Positions 1-7,178 of a stretch of 19,006 bases of DNA are shown here, piece by piece. Numbering within the stretch: position 1 is the first letter of the stretch; each line of letters opens with the position of its first letter. This DNA comes from a bacterium. Lineage in GTDB: Bacteria; Patescibacteriota; Microgenomatia; UBA1400; PJMF01. The notes under the pieces were generated by a model. The model did not search any database, was not told the origin of the DNA, and saw only the letters and a list, made by a program, of their open reading frames with translations. The stretch lies in assembly GCA_017431585.1 (NCBI GenBank), contig JAFRKU010000053.1:1-19006 (forward strand). The letters are read 5' to 3'. The translations under genes were made by a program, and so were the position numbers.

Positions 1-81
1 AGCGCGGTGGGCACGCGCGCCTACTACCAGCGTTTCGGTTTCGTCCAAGACGGTTTATACCAGCGTTTGGATCTAAATTGA
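1..81 (+). CDS. C-terminal end of a GNAT-type, probably Elp3-like, protein (partial)
   Basis: Frame 1 is open from the window edge to a TGA at 79-81 and gives 26 residues containing GTRAYYQRFGFVQDGLY. The pattern G-x-R-x-YY-x-(R/K)-x-G(F/Y), followed by an aromatic-rich tail, is the end of a GNAT acetyltransferase fold. It closely resembles the last residues of bacterial and archaeal Elp3 proteins, which are radical-SAM/acetyltransferase enzymes that modify wobble uridine in tRNA. Only the tail is visible, so another GNAT protein cannot be excluded. No convincing terminator follows; the next 67 bases hold the promoter of the following gene. Confidence 0.5.
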   Translation, partial: SAVGTRAYYQRFGFVQDGLYQRLDLN

Positions 82-111
82 CCATTTTGCACACAATTTG
101 CTCCAAATTGC

Positions 112-141
112 TTGCAAAAATGCTATTTTTTGTGGTATAAT
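112..141 (+). promoter_or_regulatory. Promoter of the 64-residue gene (leaderless)
   Basis: TTGCAA at 112-117 can serve as a -35 box. After 18 bases comes TATAAT at 136-141, preceded by TGG, which makes an extended -10 (TGGTATAAT). Only 7 bases separate the -10 from the ATG at 149, so transcription should start at or next to the start codon. Confidence 0.65.
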
Positions 142-148
142 AAGCGAT

Positions 149-343
149 ATGTCAATATTAGATCCAACAAACAACGTCAAACCGGCCACCATAGTCGCGG
201 CTACTATGAGTGCCGACGAAGTCATGCGCGACGCCGCCCAGCGGCTAACCAACATTTACGCCACGCTCCTCGGCCAGCGCGACTTGCAAGTGGACTACCA
301 CTGCACCGACGAGGCCATCAGCATCAGCGTCAAACGCAAATAA
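149..343 (+). CDS. Small protein of unknown function, 64 aa
   Basis: This short frame encodes a 64-residue, mostly hydrophilic protein. Its middle (about residues 20-45, ADEVMRDAAQRLTNIYATLL) looks like an amphipathic helix, and it ends in the basic tail SVKRK. No signal peptide, membrane segment or known domain is visible. The ATG at 149 was chosen over an in-frame upstream ATG at 98 because the -10 box lies at 136-141, between the two, and only the downstream start fits a transcript beginning there. The gene ends convergently with uvrA, with a small hairpin between them. The strong promoter, placed as for the other leaderless genes here, is the main evidence that the gene is real. Its function is unknown. 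Confidence 0.55.
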   Translation: MSILDPTNNVKPATIVAATMSADEVMRDAAQRLTNIYATLLGQRDLQVDYHCTDEAISISVKRK

Positions 344-351
344 ACCGCACT

Positions 352-368
352 GGCTCGCTTCGTGAGCC
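352..368. terminator. Small hairpin between convergent genes
   Basis: GGCTCGC and GTGAGCC flank a three-base loop, giving a stem of about seven pairs with one G-T. It lies between the stop of the 64-residue gene (343) and the stop of uvrA (387), where a two-way terminator would be expected. There is no strong T-run on either side, so this is a weak call. Confidence 0.3.
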
Positions 369-386
369 CAACTCAAACAAGCAATT

Positions 387-3347
387 TTAGCGTCCCAACT
401 CGGCCGCCAAGTATTTCCCCGTCCAACTCTGCGGGCAGCGGGCCACTTGCGCCGGTGTCCCAGACGCCACCACTTGGCCGCCCTTAGCGCCACCCTCCGG
501 ACCCAAATCAATAATGTAATCCACGTTTTTGATGATGTCCATGTTGTGTTCGATGACAATCACCGTGTTGTTTTGGGCAACCAGCGAACTCAAAATCGCC
601 AGCAACCGATTGACGTCGTCAAAATGCAAACCCGTCGTCGGCTCATCGAGCAAATAGACCACATGTTCGGTGCGATTGGAAGACAATTCTTTGGCCAACT
701 TCACCCGTTGCGCCTCCCCACCCGACAGCGTGGTCGCCGACTGGCCCAGTTTCATGTAACCCAAGCCTACCAGTTGCAGCGTTTTGAGTTTGTCGCGCAC
801 ACTGGCGTGCCCTTCGAAAAACTCCCACGCCTCGTCAATCGACATATCCAGCACTTGAGCAATATTTTTGCCCCGGTAAGTCACTTGCAGCGTCTCATTC
901 GAATACCGCTGCCCATGGCAGACTTCACACGGCACGTAGACATCCGGCAAAAATTGCATTTCCACCTTCGTCTGGCCGTCGCCCTGGCAAGCCTCGCACC
1001 GGCCACCTTTGATATTAAATGAAAACCGCGAACTCGAGTAACCGCGCGCTTTCGCTTCCGGACTTTCGGCAAAAATTTTGCGAATGTAATCAAAAATTTT
1101 GGTGTAAGTGGCTGGATTCGAGCGCGGCGTTTTGCCAATCGGCGACTGATCAATCAAGCAAATTCGCTTCACCCCCGCCGGCACATTCAGCCCCTTGATC
1201 GCCCCCAGCGGCCAATCGACTTTATACCCCAAATAGGTCGCTAAATTAGTGTACAGCGCATCATACAGCAGCGTCGATTTGCCGCTGCCGGACAAACCAG
1301 TCAGCGCAATCAACTTGCCCAGTGGAAACTCCACCCGCAAATTTTTCAAATTATTCGTCGTCGCTCCAATGATTTCAATTGATTTACCGTGCAAATTCTT
1401 TTTAGCCACCGCCAACGTCTGGCTTTCGCGCCCCAAAGGCGCGCTGCTCCGCTTGACTTGCATTTTGCCCGCCAAATACTTACCAGTCAGACTTTTACTG
1501 TTGTGTTTAAGTTCTTCCAGTGTCCCACTGGCCACAATGTATCCACCGTTTTTGCCCGCTCCTGGGCCAAAATCATAAATCACGTCGGCCGCTTCCATCA
1601 CGTCGCGGTCGTGCTCGACCACAATAACCGTGTTTTCTTTGGCTTGCAAGGTTTTGAGCGTCTCGATTAAGCGGTGATTGTCTCGCTGATGCAAACCAAT
1701 CGTCGGCTCATCTAATATATATAGTACCCCCGTCAAACCGGTGCCAATTTGCGACGCCAATCGAATCCGTTGCGCCTCGCCGCCGGCCAAAGTGTTCGCC
1801 TGGCGCGACAGCGTCAAATAATCCAAGCCCACGCTCAGCAAAAAATTCAACCGCGTACACACTTCCTTGATAATCGGCTCAGCGATGACTTTTTCCTTCT
1901 CGCTCAAACGCTCCCCAGCCAACAACTGCCAAAAAAATTTCTCCGCCGCTTCAATCGTCAAATTACACACTTCAGCAATGTTAAACCCATCAATCGTCAC
2001 GCTCAGCGCCTCCGGCCGCAACCGCTGCCCATGGCAATCCGGACACACTTCCTGCCGCATAAACCGGCCAATTTCCCGGCGCACCCAGTCGCTATCCGAA
2101 TTATTAAACCGACTTTCCAGCTCCGGCACAAAACCAGTAAAAGTTTCCCGAATTTTCGTCGGCTCACCAAAGCGATTTTCGCCCGCCACCGTATACGTTT
2201 TATGCGAGCCATACAGCAAGACTTTTTGCGCGTGCTCGCTCATCGCTTGCCACGGCGTCTTGCGAAAATCCACCCCCACGTCTTCGGCCACCACTTGCAC
2301 CAGCCGCGAATACCAAGTATTGGCCGCAATCGTCCGCTCATAAGGAATAATCGCCCCCTCCGACAGCGTCAGTCCCGGCGCAATCATTTTGTCCACGTCA
2401 ATTTTCAGCAGCGACCCCAAACCGTTACAAGTCGGACACGCGCCCACCGGCGCATTAAAGGAAAAGAGCAAGGGAGTGGGCTCTTCCATACTCAAACCGC
2501 AAAAACTACACGCCAACTTTTCACTGTAAACCACGTCCTCAAATTCCGTTGGTTTTTCCGGAAAGTCCAAACTCGCGTCCAAGACAAAACCCACGATCAC
2601 AAATCCTTCCGCCTGCCGCAGCGCCTCCTCCACACTGGCCGTCAAGCGCGTCACCAAATGCGTCCGCTCGTCCTCATGACTCAACTGACCCGGCGTCACC
2701 GCCAACCGATCCACCACCACCTCGATATGGTGGCGATTGTTTTTAAACAAATCAATCCGCTCATCCAAATTATACACGCGCCCATCAATCCGCACCCGTT
2801 TGAAACCGCGCTTGCGCAAGCCTGCCAACAGTCCAGAAAATTCACCTTTTTTATCACGAACTATAGGTGATAAAACTATCATTCGTACACTTTTTGTGCT
2901 CATTCGGTCCGTGACTTGTTTCATGATGTGACCGATGATTTGGTCTACACTTTGCGTCGACACTTCCCGGCCGCAATTGGGACAATGCAAATGCCCGCAC
3001 TTAGCATACAGCAAGCGCAAATAATCGTATATTTCCGTAATTGTCCCCACCGTCGAGCGCGGATTATGCGACGTTGTTTTCTGATCAATCGCAATCGCCG
3101 GCTGCAAGCCCTCGATATTGTCCACATCCGGCTTTTTCATAATCCCCAAAAACTGCCGCGCGTAGCTAGACAAGCTTTCCACGTACCGCCGCTGCCCTTC
3201 GCTATACAAAGTATCAAAAGCCAAACTTGACTTGCCGCTCCCGGATAAACCGGTAAAAACGATCAACTTATTTTTCGGGATCGACACGCTCACGTTTTGC
3301 AAATTATTCTCGCGCGCCCCACTGATCACAATTTCGCCACTTGCCAT
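387..3347 (-). CDS. uvrA: Excinuclease ABC subunit UvrA, 986 aa
   Basis: UvrA is the DNA-damage sensor of nucleotide excision repair. It is a dimeric ABC-type ATPase that loads UvrB onto lesions in the cytoplasm. Both ATPase modules are complete. Walker A is GLSGSGKS at residues 33-40 and again at 684-691. ABC signatures are LAGGEAQR (520-527) and LSGGEAQR (874-881). Walker B regions are YILDEPTIGLH (543-553) and YLLDEPTTGLH (898-908). Zinc fingers are C280/C283/C304/C307 and C784/C787/C807/C810; the second has the classical CxxC-x19-CxxC spacing. Length is slightly above the usual 940-960 residues. The ATG at 3347 was chosen over a TTG four codons upstream because it sits 11 bases after the -10 box. 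The gene is a single-gene unit divergent from the exported-protein gene. Nothing essential is missing. Confidence 0.98.
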   Translation of the reverse strand: MASGEIVISGARENNLQNVSVSIPKNKLIVFTGLSGSGKSSLAFDTLYSEGQRRYVESLSSYARQFLGIMKKPDVDNIEGLQPAIAIDQKTTSHNPRSTVGTITEIYDYLRLLYAKCGHLHCPNCGREVSTQSVDQIIGHIMKQVTDRMSTKSVRMIVLSPIVRDKKGEFSGLLAGLRKRGFKRVRIDGRVYNLDERIDLFKNNRHHIEVVVDRLAVTPGQLSHEDERTHLVTRLTASVEEALRQAEGFVIVGFVLDASLDFPEKPTEFEDVVYSEKLACSFCGLSMEEPTPLLFSFNAPVGACPTCNGLGSLLKIDVDKMIAPGLTLSEGAIIPYERTIAANTWYSRLVQVVAEDVGVDFRKTPWQAMSEHAQKVLLYGSHKTYTVAGENRFGEPTKIRETFTGFVPELESRFNNSDSDWVRREIGRFMRQEVCPDCHGQRLRPEALSVTIDGFNIAEVCNLTIEAAEKFFWQLLAGERLSEKEKVIAEPIIKEVCTRLNFLLSVGLDYLTLSRQANTLAGGEAQRIRLASQIGTGLTGVLYILDEPTIGLHQRDNHRLIETLKTLQAKENTVIVVEHDRDVMEAADVIYDFGPGAGKNGGYIVASGTLEELKHNSKSLTGKYLAGKMQVKRSSAPLGRESQTLAVAKKNLHGKSIEIIGATTNNLKNLRVEFPLGKLIALTGLSGSGKSTLLYDALYTNLATYLGYKVDWPLGAIKGLNVPAGVKRICLIDQSPIGKTPRSNPATYTKIFDYIRKIFAESPEAKARGYSSSRFSFNIKGGRCEACQGDGQTKVEMQFLPDVYVPCEVCHGQRYSNETLQVTYRGKNIAQVLDMSIDEAWEFFEGHASVRDKLKTLQLVGLGYMKLGQSATTLSGGEAQRVKLAKELSSNRTEHVVYLLDEPTTGLHFDDVNRLLAILSSLVAQNNTVIVIEHNMDIIKNVDYIIDLGPEGGAKGGQVVASGTPAQVARCPQSWTGKYLAAELGR

Positions 3348-3358
3348 ATAGACGGCCA

Positions 3359-3387
3359 ATTATACCACCAAAACGCTTATTTGGCAA
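3359..3387 (-). promoter_or_regulatory. uvrA promoter
   Basis: Read on the minus strand, a TTGCCA -35 box (3387-3382) and a TATAAT -10 box (3364-3359) are 17 bases apart, with TGG directly before the -10. The predicted start lies about 5 bases before the ATG at 3347, so the leader is too short for a ribosome-binding site. It is divergent from, and close to, the promoter at 3415-3442. No SOS-type operator was recognised. Confidence 0.75.
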
Positions 3388-3414
3388 GCATAATTCACCG
3401 CCAGCAATTAGGTC

Positions 3415-3442
3415 TTGACAATTGGCCAAAATCGGGTACAAT
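3415..3442 (+). promoter_or_regulatory. Promoter of the exported-protein gene (leaderless)
   Basis: This has a perfect TTGACA -35 box (3415-3420), a 16-base spacer and a TACAAT -10 box (3437-3442). The ATG begins 6 bases later, at 3449, almost exactly where transcription should start. It lacks the TG of an extended -10 but has the best -35 in the window. Confidence 0.8.
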
Positions 3443-3448
3443 GTCGCT

Positions 3449-4357
3449 ATGGCAAATCAAAACAATCGCAAACAAACTCCCTTAATTATCGGCGCAGTCG
3501 TCATTGTGCTCCTGCTACTCGTCGGCGGCCTATGGTTGACCAGTCGCCAAAAAAACACCGATACACCAGCCGAAAATGTTGAAGCCTCCGCCGCGCCCAA
3601 AAAGAAACGCATCAGCGCTCCGCTCAATGTCATCGACCTTACCGAGCGACCCGTGGTCACCTTGCGCCCTTTTGCCCAAGACGGCGGCCGTTTTGTCAAT
3701 ATCGCCGTGGAAACCCTCAACAAACCCGCTACCAACGCCGAATACGAAATCGTCTACAATGTTATCGGCACCAGCGCCGTCTCCGCTTCCGGCTCCAAAA
3801 TCGCCGTGCCCGATGGCGAAGAAGAAGGCGGCCTGCAAGCTTTCATTGGCGAACTCGATTTGGCCTCACTGCCCACCCAAACCGCCAACCGTTTTGGCAC
3901 TTGTTCAGCCGGTGGCGCTTGCATCAACAACAATGTCGATTATGGCGAACTCACCTTGACTTTCGATGGCGCCGATAAATACGGTGTCCACAGCAATTGG
4001 ACCTATTTTGAAACCGGCAAGTCGCGCTCAGTCACCACCGATGGCGAATTTACCCTCGTGGCCGACGCTTTAGCCGACGCCAAAGATTATTTAATCATGC
4101 AAGCCATCGGTTTGCCCGCCGGTTTGACCGGCACCCCCGTCACCATCAGTGACGGCGGCAAAGACAATGGTACACAAGCGGTCGGATACATCCTCTCTTT
4201 TACCACCGCCCCCACTGGCGAAATGCTCGCCACTTTAGATTTCGGTAGTCACACTGGTAGTAGCGTTGCTGTCTATGACGGTACCACTTGGTCTGCGCAT
4301 GCGCTCACCGACGAAGTGCCATTGGGCAACAATTACTACTACGTGTTGCTACAATAG
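3449..4357 (+). CDS. Membrane-anchored exported protein of unknown function, 302 aa
   Basis: The N-terminus is typical of a single-pass anchor: a short polar start with K/R, then a hydrophobic helix at residues 11-31 (PLIIGAVVIVLLLLVGGLWL). A Ser/Ala/Glu/Pro-rich linker (32-60) carries a KKKR cluster. The rest is predicted outside the membrane, with alternating beta-like stretches rich in G, T, S and D. A short loop with two cysteines, CSAGGAC (152-158), could form a disulfide. No catalytic motif, LPxTG sorting signal or lipobox is visible. The start at 3449 fits the promoter; a longer in-frame start at 3422 would lie inside the promoter. The product is probably a cell-surface protein, but its role cannot be assigned from sequence. 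Confidence 0.85.
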   Translation: MANQNNRKQTPLIIGAVVIVLLLLVGGLWLTSRQKNTDTPAENVEASAAPKKKRISAPLNVIDLTERPVVTLRPFAQDGGRFVNIAVETLNKPATNAEYEIVYNVIGTSAVSASGSKIAVPDGEEEGGLQAFIGELDLASLPTQTANRFGTCSAGGACINNNVDYGELTLTFDGADKYGVHSNWTYFETGKSRSVTTDGEFTLVADALADAKDYLIMQAIGLPAGLTGTPVTISDGGKDNGTQAVGYILSFTTAPTGEMLATLDFGSHTGSSVAVYDGTTWSAHALTDEVPLGNNYYYVLLQ

Positions 4358-4421
4358 CTCAATCTCTCACTCTGTCGCAAAATGCTAGAACGCAACGGAC
4401 CGAGATTCACGCTGTACTTGT

Positions 4422-4454
4422 TAGCAAGCCCACGCCGGAAGAGTGGGCTTGCTA
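4422..4454. terminator. Perfect 12-bp hairpin after the exported-protein gene
   Basis: TAGCAAGCCCAC (4422-4433) and GTGGGCTTGCTA (4443-4454) pair perfectly over 12 bases around a 9-base loop. It lies 64 bases after the upstream stop codon. No run of T follows on either strand, so it is not a textbook intrinsic terminator. It may instead protect an mRNA 3' end or belong to a non-coding RNA. Confidence 0.45.
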
Positions 4455-4475
4455 CTTAGTCAACACCGTCTCCAC

Positions 4476-4562
4476 AAAGTATCCTATAATATTGCTCCAC
4501 GTGCGGCGTTCCAGGCGAAAATCATGCTCCACGTGGAGCATTGCAATATTATAGGATACTTT
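4476..4562. repeat. Long inverted repeat, diverged member of the CCTATAATAT element family
   Basis: AAAGTATCCTATAATATTG (4476-4494) is perfectly inverted at 4544-4562, giving a 19-bp stem. Inside, GCTCCACGTG (4494-4503) can pair with part of ATGCTCCACGTGGAGCAT (4524-4541), which is itself an 18-bp perfect palindrome. The centre holds CCAGGCGAA (4511-4519), which also occurs in the two 119-bp elements at 8656-8774 and 15676-15794. The element lies between two convergent genes, its right end 19 bases from the murC stop. It may act as a two-way terminator, a protein-binding site or a relic of a small mobile element. The structure is certain; the function is not. Confidence 0.85.
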
Positions 4563-4581
4563 GAGTTTTAGCAATCCCGCG

Positions 4582-5952
4582 CTAATCACTCGTCACAGCG
4601 TGATAAATATCGCCCGCGCCCAGCGTCAGCAACACGTCGCCCCGGCGCATATTTTTGCCGATCCAAGCGCGCAAATCCGCCGGCGTCCCCACGCGTGACA
4701 CTTTGGTCCCCATAGCCAATTTACTCACCGCCCGCGCTAAATCATCACTGCTAATCGTCCCGTCGTCTTCCTCACGCGCGCTGGCAAAAATATCCAGCAG
4801 CACCACTTCGCCCGCCGTCGCCAAAGCGGTTGCAAACTCGCCCAAAAGCTGGCGCGTACGCGAAAAAGTGTGCGGTTGAAAAGCCACCACCAGTCTTTTG
4901 CCTGGCCGGTGCGCTTGCATGGCCGCAATCGCAGCCGCCACTTCGCTGGGGTGATGGGCATAATCGTCCCAAATTTCCACGCCCCCGATAGCCGGCAAAT
5001 TTTGCAGCCGCCTCGTCACCGACCGATACTGGCTCAAAGCCGCCATCACCGCCGGCCTGTCCCAACCGAAAACCTGCGTCGCCACCGTCAGCGCCGCCAG
5101 CGCATTCATCCGATTAAACTCGCCAGGCACTTGCAAGTGCCAGTCAGCCACATCTGCCAGTCGCACGTCATTGAGCTCATGCGTCCCGTAGCTAATTTGA
5201 GTCACGTCACTCCGGCGCTCCAGCAATTGCCAGGCCAACTCGCGCAAATTCTGGTCGTCACCATTGTAAACCAAAAAGCCCTCCGGCGCCAGCCGGGCGA
5301 AAAACCGGCCGAAAACCTGTTTGGTATGATTGAAATCGCGATATACATCCGGATGGTCAAAGCGCAAATTATTGCACACAATCACGCTCGGCGATAAATA
5401 GTCAAAACGAAAATGCGCCCCCGCCGAGTTTTTCAGCAAAGGATCGGCAATATATTCGTCGGCCTCGGCCACAAAATAATCGCTGCTGGCCGCAAATTGG
5501 CCCGTTTTAGCCAAACCGATAATTTGCCCCACGCCCACGGCAAAAGACACAGGGGTGCGCAACTGCTCGCCCGTCCAGGCCAACATGGCGCTAATCGTCG
5601 ATTTTCCGCCCACCCCGCACACTGCCACCACTTTTTGCCCGGCCGAAACCTCGCCCAAAGCCGCCGCGTGCGTGTACGTCGGGATCCCTCGCCGTCTGGC
5701 TTTTTCCACCAGCGGATTTTGGCTGCCGCCATGCGAACCAGTGTAAATCACCACCTCTGTTTCCGCCGGCAGCTCGCCGGCAAAACCGTCATCAATCGTC
5801 ACACCCAAGCGCGCCAGCATCGGTTTAGTTGGGAAATCATCGGCCACATCCGCCCCGCGCACCATCTTGCCCATGTCCACCAGCACACTGGCCAGCGCCG
5901 TCATGCCCACGCCCTTGATCCCCACGAAATAAAAATGGCTGAAATTTAACAT
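4582..5952 (-). CDS. murC: Mur ligase, MurC family (UDP-MurNAc--amino acid ligase), 456 aa
   Basis: MurC adds L-alanine to UDP-MurNAc in the cytoplasmic phase of peptidoglycan synthesis. The N-terminal nucleotide-binding GxxGxGM loop (GIKGVGM, 11-17) is present. The C-terminal domain has DDYAHHPSEV (329-338) and FQPHTFSRTR (358-367), typical of MurC, and LTLGAGDIY near the end. Two regions are unusual. The ATP loop is GVGGKST (113-119) instead of the usual GTHGKTT, and the central motif reads EADEY (163-167) with NNLRFDHPDVY (194-204). That centre is closer to Mpl, the ligase that recycles murein tripeptide, than to standard MurC. The gene starts 2 bases after the murE stop (TAAACATG), so translation is probably coupled. 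MurC is the best call; Mpl-like activity is the alternative. Confidence 0.85.
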   Translation of the reverse strand: MLNFSHFYFVGIKGVGMTALASVLVDMGKMVRGADVADDFPTKPMLARLGVTIDDGFAGELPAETEVVIYTGSHGGSQNPLVEKARRRGIPTYTHAAALGEVSAGQKVVAVCGVGGKSTISAMLAWTGEQLRTPVSFAVGVGQIIGLAKTGQFAASSDYFVAEADEYIADPLLKNSAGAHFRFDYLSPSVIVCNNLRFDHPDVYRDFNHTKQVFGRFFARLAPEGFLVYNGDDQNLRELAWQLLERRSDVTQISYGTHELNDVRLADVADWHLQVPGEFNRMNALAALTVATQVFGWDRPAVMAALSQYRSVTRRLQNLPAIGGVEIWDDYAHHPSEVAAAIAAMQAHRPGKRLVVAFQPHTFSRTRQLLGEFATALATAGEVVLLDIFASAREEDDGTISSDDLARAVSKLAMGTKVSRVGTPADLRAWIGKNMRRGDVLLTLGAGDIYHAVTSD

Positions 5953-5954
5953 GT

Positions 5955-7178
5955 TTACTTTTTTTGTTCTAATTCACGTAATATTTCCTGTGCACCAGTA
6001 ATATCGCACCACAATGTTTCCGTTTTACCGTCGTAATTCATGCTCTGTTCGTGCCCTTTGCCAAAAATAGCGATCACGTTGCCGTCATGAGCATAATTTT
6101 CCAAAGCAAAGCGCAGTGCTTCTTCCCGGTTAGCAATCGATATCACTTTGGCGTGTTTGTCGCCCACATCCTGTTTCATTTGCTGGATAATCGCCCACAC
6201 GTCCTCGGTGCGCGGATCCTCCGCCGTAAAAATCGCTACGTCACATTCCTCAGCCATGATTTTGCCCATACTAGGGCGTTTTTGCCGGTCACGTAAACCC
6301 GCGCAACCCACGATCCCAATCAATTGTGCACCTTGGTGGACATATTGTCGTTTGATCGCCGGCAAAACATTGGCCAAAGCTTGCGGTGTATGGGCAAAAT
6401 CCACAATCATGGTGCAATCAAGCTGCGTCGGGATCACCTCCAGCCGCCCCGCTGGTAACTCAAACTCCCGCAGCGCCGCCACGATATCCTGGTCGCTCAC
6501 GTCCAGCTGTTTGGCCACCGTCACCGCCTCAATCGCATTGAGCCGATTGTAATCTGTACTCATTTTTTTGGCGATGGCCGCGTCGATCTCTGGCGTAAAA
6601 TGTGTGACTTGATTAAAAGTCACCACCTTAATTTCCGGGCACAACAACTTTTTCACCGTCCCAAAGTATTCTTGCGCGTCATTGACCACCGCCGTTTGGG
6701 CGCTATTGAGCACCAACATTTTCGCCCGCAAATAATTATCAAAAGTCAAATGATAATCCAGATGTTCTCGGTCCACATTGGTCAAAGCCGCGATCTGCGC
6801 CTTAATGCCCCACGTCCGATACTGATACGCTCCTTGCGAAGTCACCTCCAACACCACGTATTCCAGGCCCGCCTCCACCATCTGGCGCAAATACCGATAC
6901 AAATCTTGCGGCTCCGGCGAAGTAACATGAAAACCCGTATCCAGCGACACCTCACCGATATACGCCGCCACCGTCGAGAGCAAACCGACTTTGAACCCTG
7001 CTTGCTGGAGCAACCGATAAATCAGCGTGCTCGTCGTGGTCTTGCCGTCCGTGCCCGTCACCAAAATAAACTTCAACTTTTTTTCCGGGTGCCCGTTTTG
7101 CGCCGCCGCCCACGCCCCACGCAGCCCCGTGGTCAAAAAGTGATACACCCGTTTAATTCGGTACAGCCACTCTTGCAT
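5955..7178 (-). CDS. murE: Short MurE-like Mur ligase, 407 aa
   Basis: MurE adds the third stem-peptide amino acid (meso-DAP or L-Lys) to UDP-MurNAc-dipeptide. Central and C-terminal domains are recognisable: ATP loop TGTDGKTTT (41-49), EVTSQGAYQYR (111-121), LTNVDREHLDYH (132-143), NRLNAIEA (211-218), DFAHTPQAL (260-268) and FGKGHEQ (372-378). The substrate-selecting DNPR position is EDPR (320-323), keeping the arginine linked to meso-DAP use. The usual N-terminal UDP-binding domain is absent: only about 38 residues precede the ATP loop, against roughly 100 in a 480-500 residue MurE. The ATG directly follows the glyS stop (TAAATG). Similar short forms are, as far as I recall, common in Patescibacteria, so this is probably not a local truncation. 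How the enzyme holds its nucleotide substrate is unclear. Confidence 0.85.
   Translation of the reverse strand: MQEWLYRIKRVYHFLTTGLRGAWAAAQNGHPEKKLKFILVTGTDGKTTTSTLIYRLLQQAGFKVGLLSTVAAYIGEVSLDTGFHVTSPEPQDLYRYLRQMVEAGLEYVVLEVTSQGAYQYRTWGIKAQIAALTNVDREHLDYHLTFDNYLRAKMLVLNSAQTAVVNDAQEYFGTVKKLLCPEIKVVTFNQVTHFTPEIDAAIAKKMSTDYNRLNAIEAVTVAKQLDVSDQDIVAALREFELPAGRLEVIPTQLDCTMIVDFAHTPQALANVLPAIKRQYVHQGAQLIGIVGCAGLRDRQKRPSMGKIMAEECDVAIFTAEDPRTEDVWAIIQQMKQDVGDKHAKVISIANREEALRFALENYAHDGNVIAIFGKGHEQSMNYDGKTETLWCDITGAQEILRELEQKK

Noticed and set aside
1749..2870. A 373-codon open frame on the plus strand opposite uvrA
   Set aside because: It is a shadow of uvrA: the translation is dominated by H, R, Q and P, without any domain, while the minus strand encodes a complete UvrA through the same bases.
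2849..2873. An 8-bp inverted repeat (TTTATCAC / GTGATAAA) inside uvrA as an operator
   Set aside because: It lies deep in the coding region in an AT-rich stretch and has no matching site elsewhere in the window.
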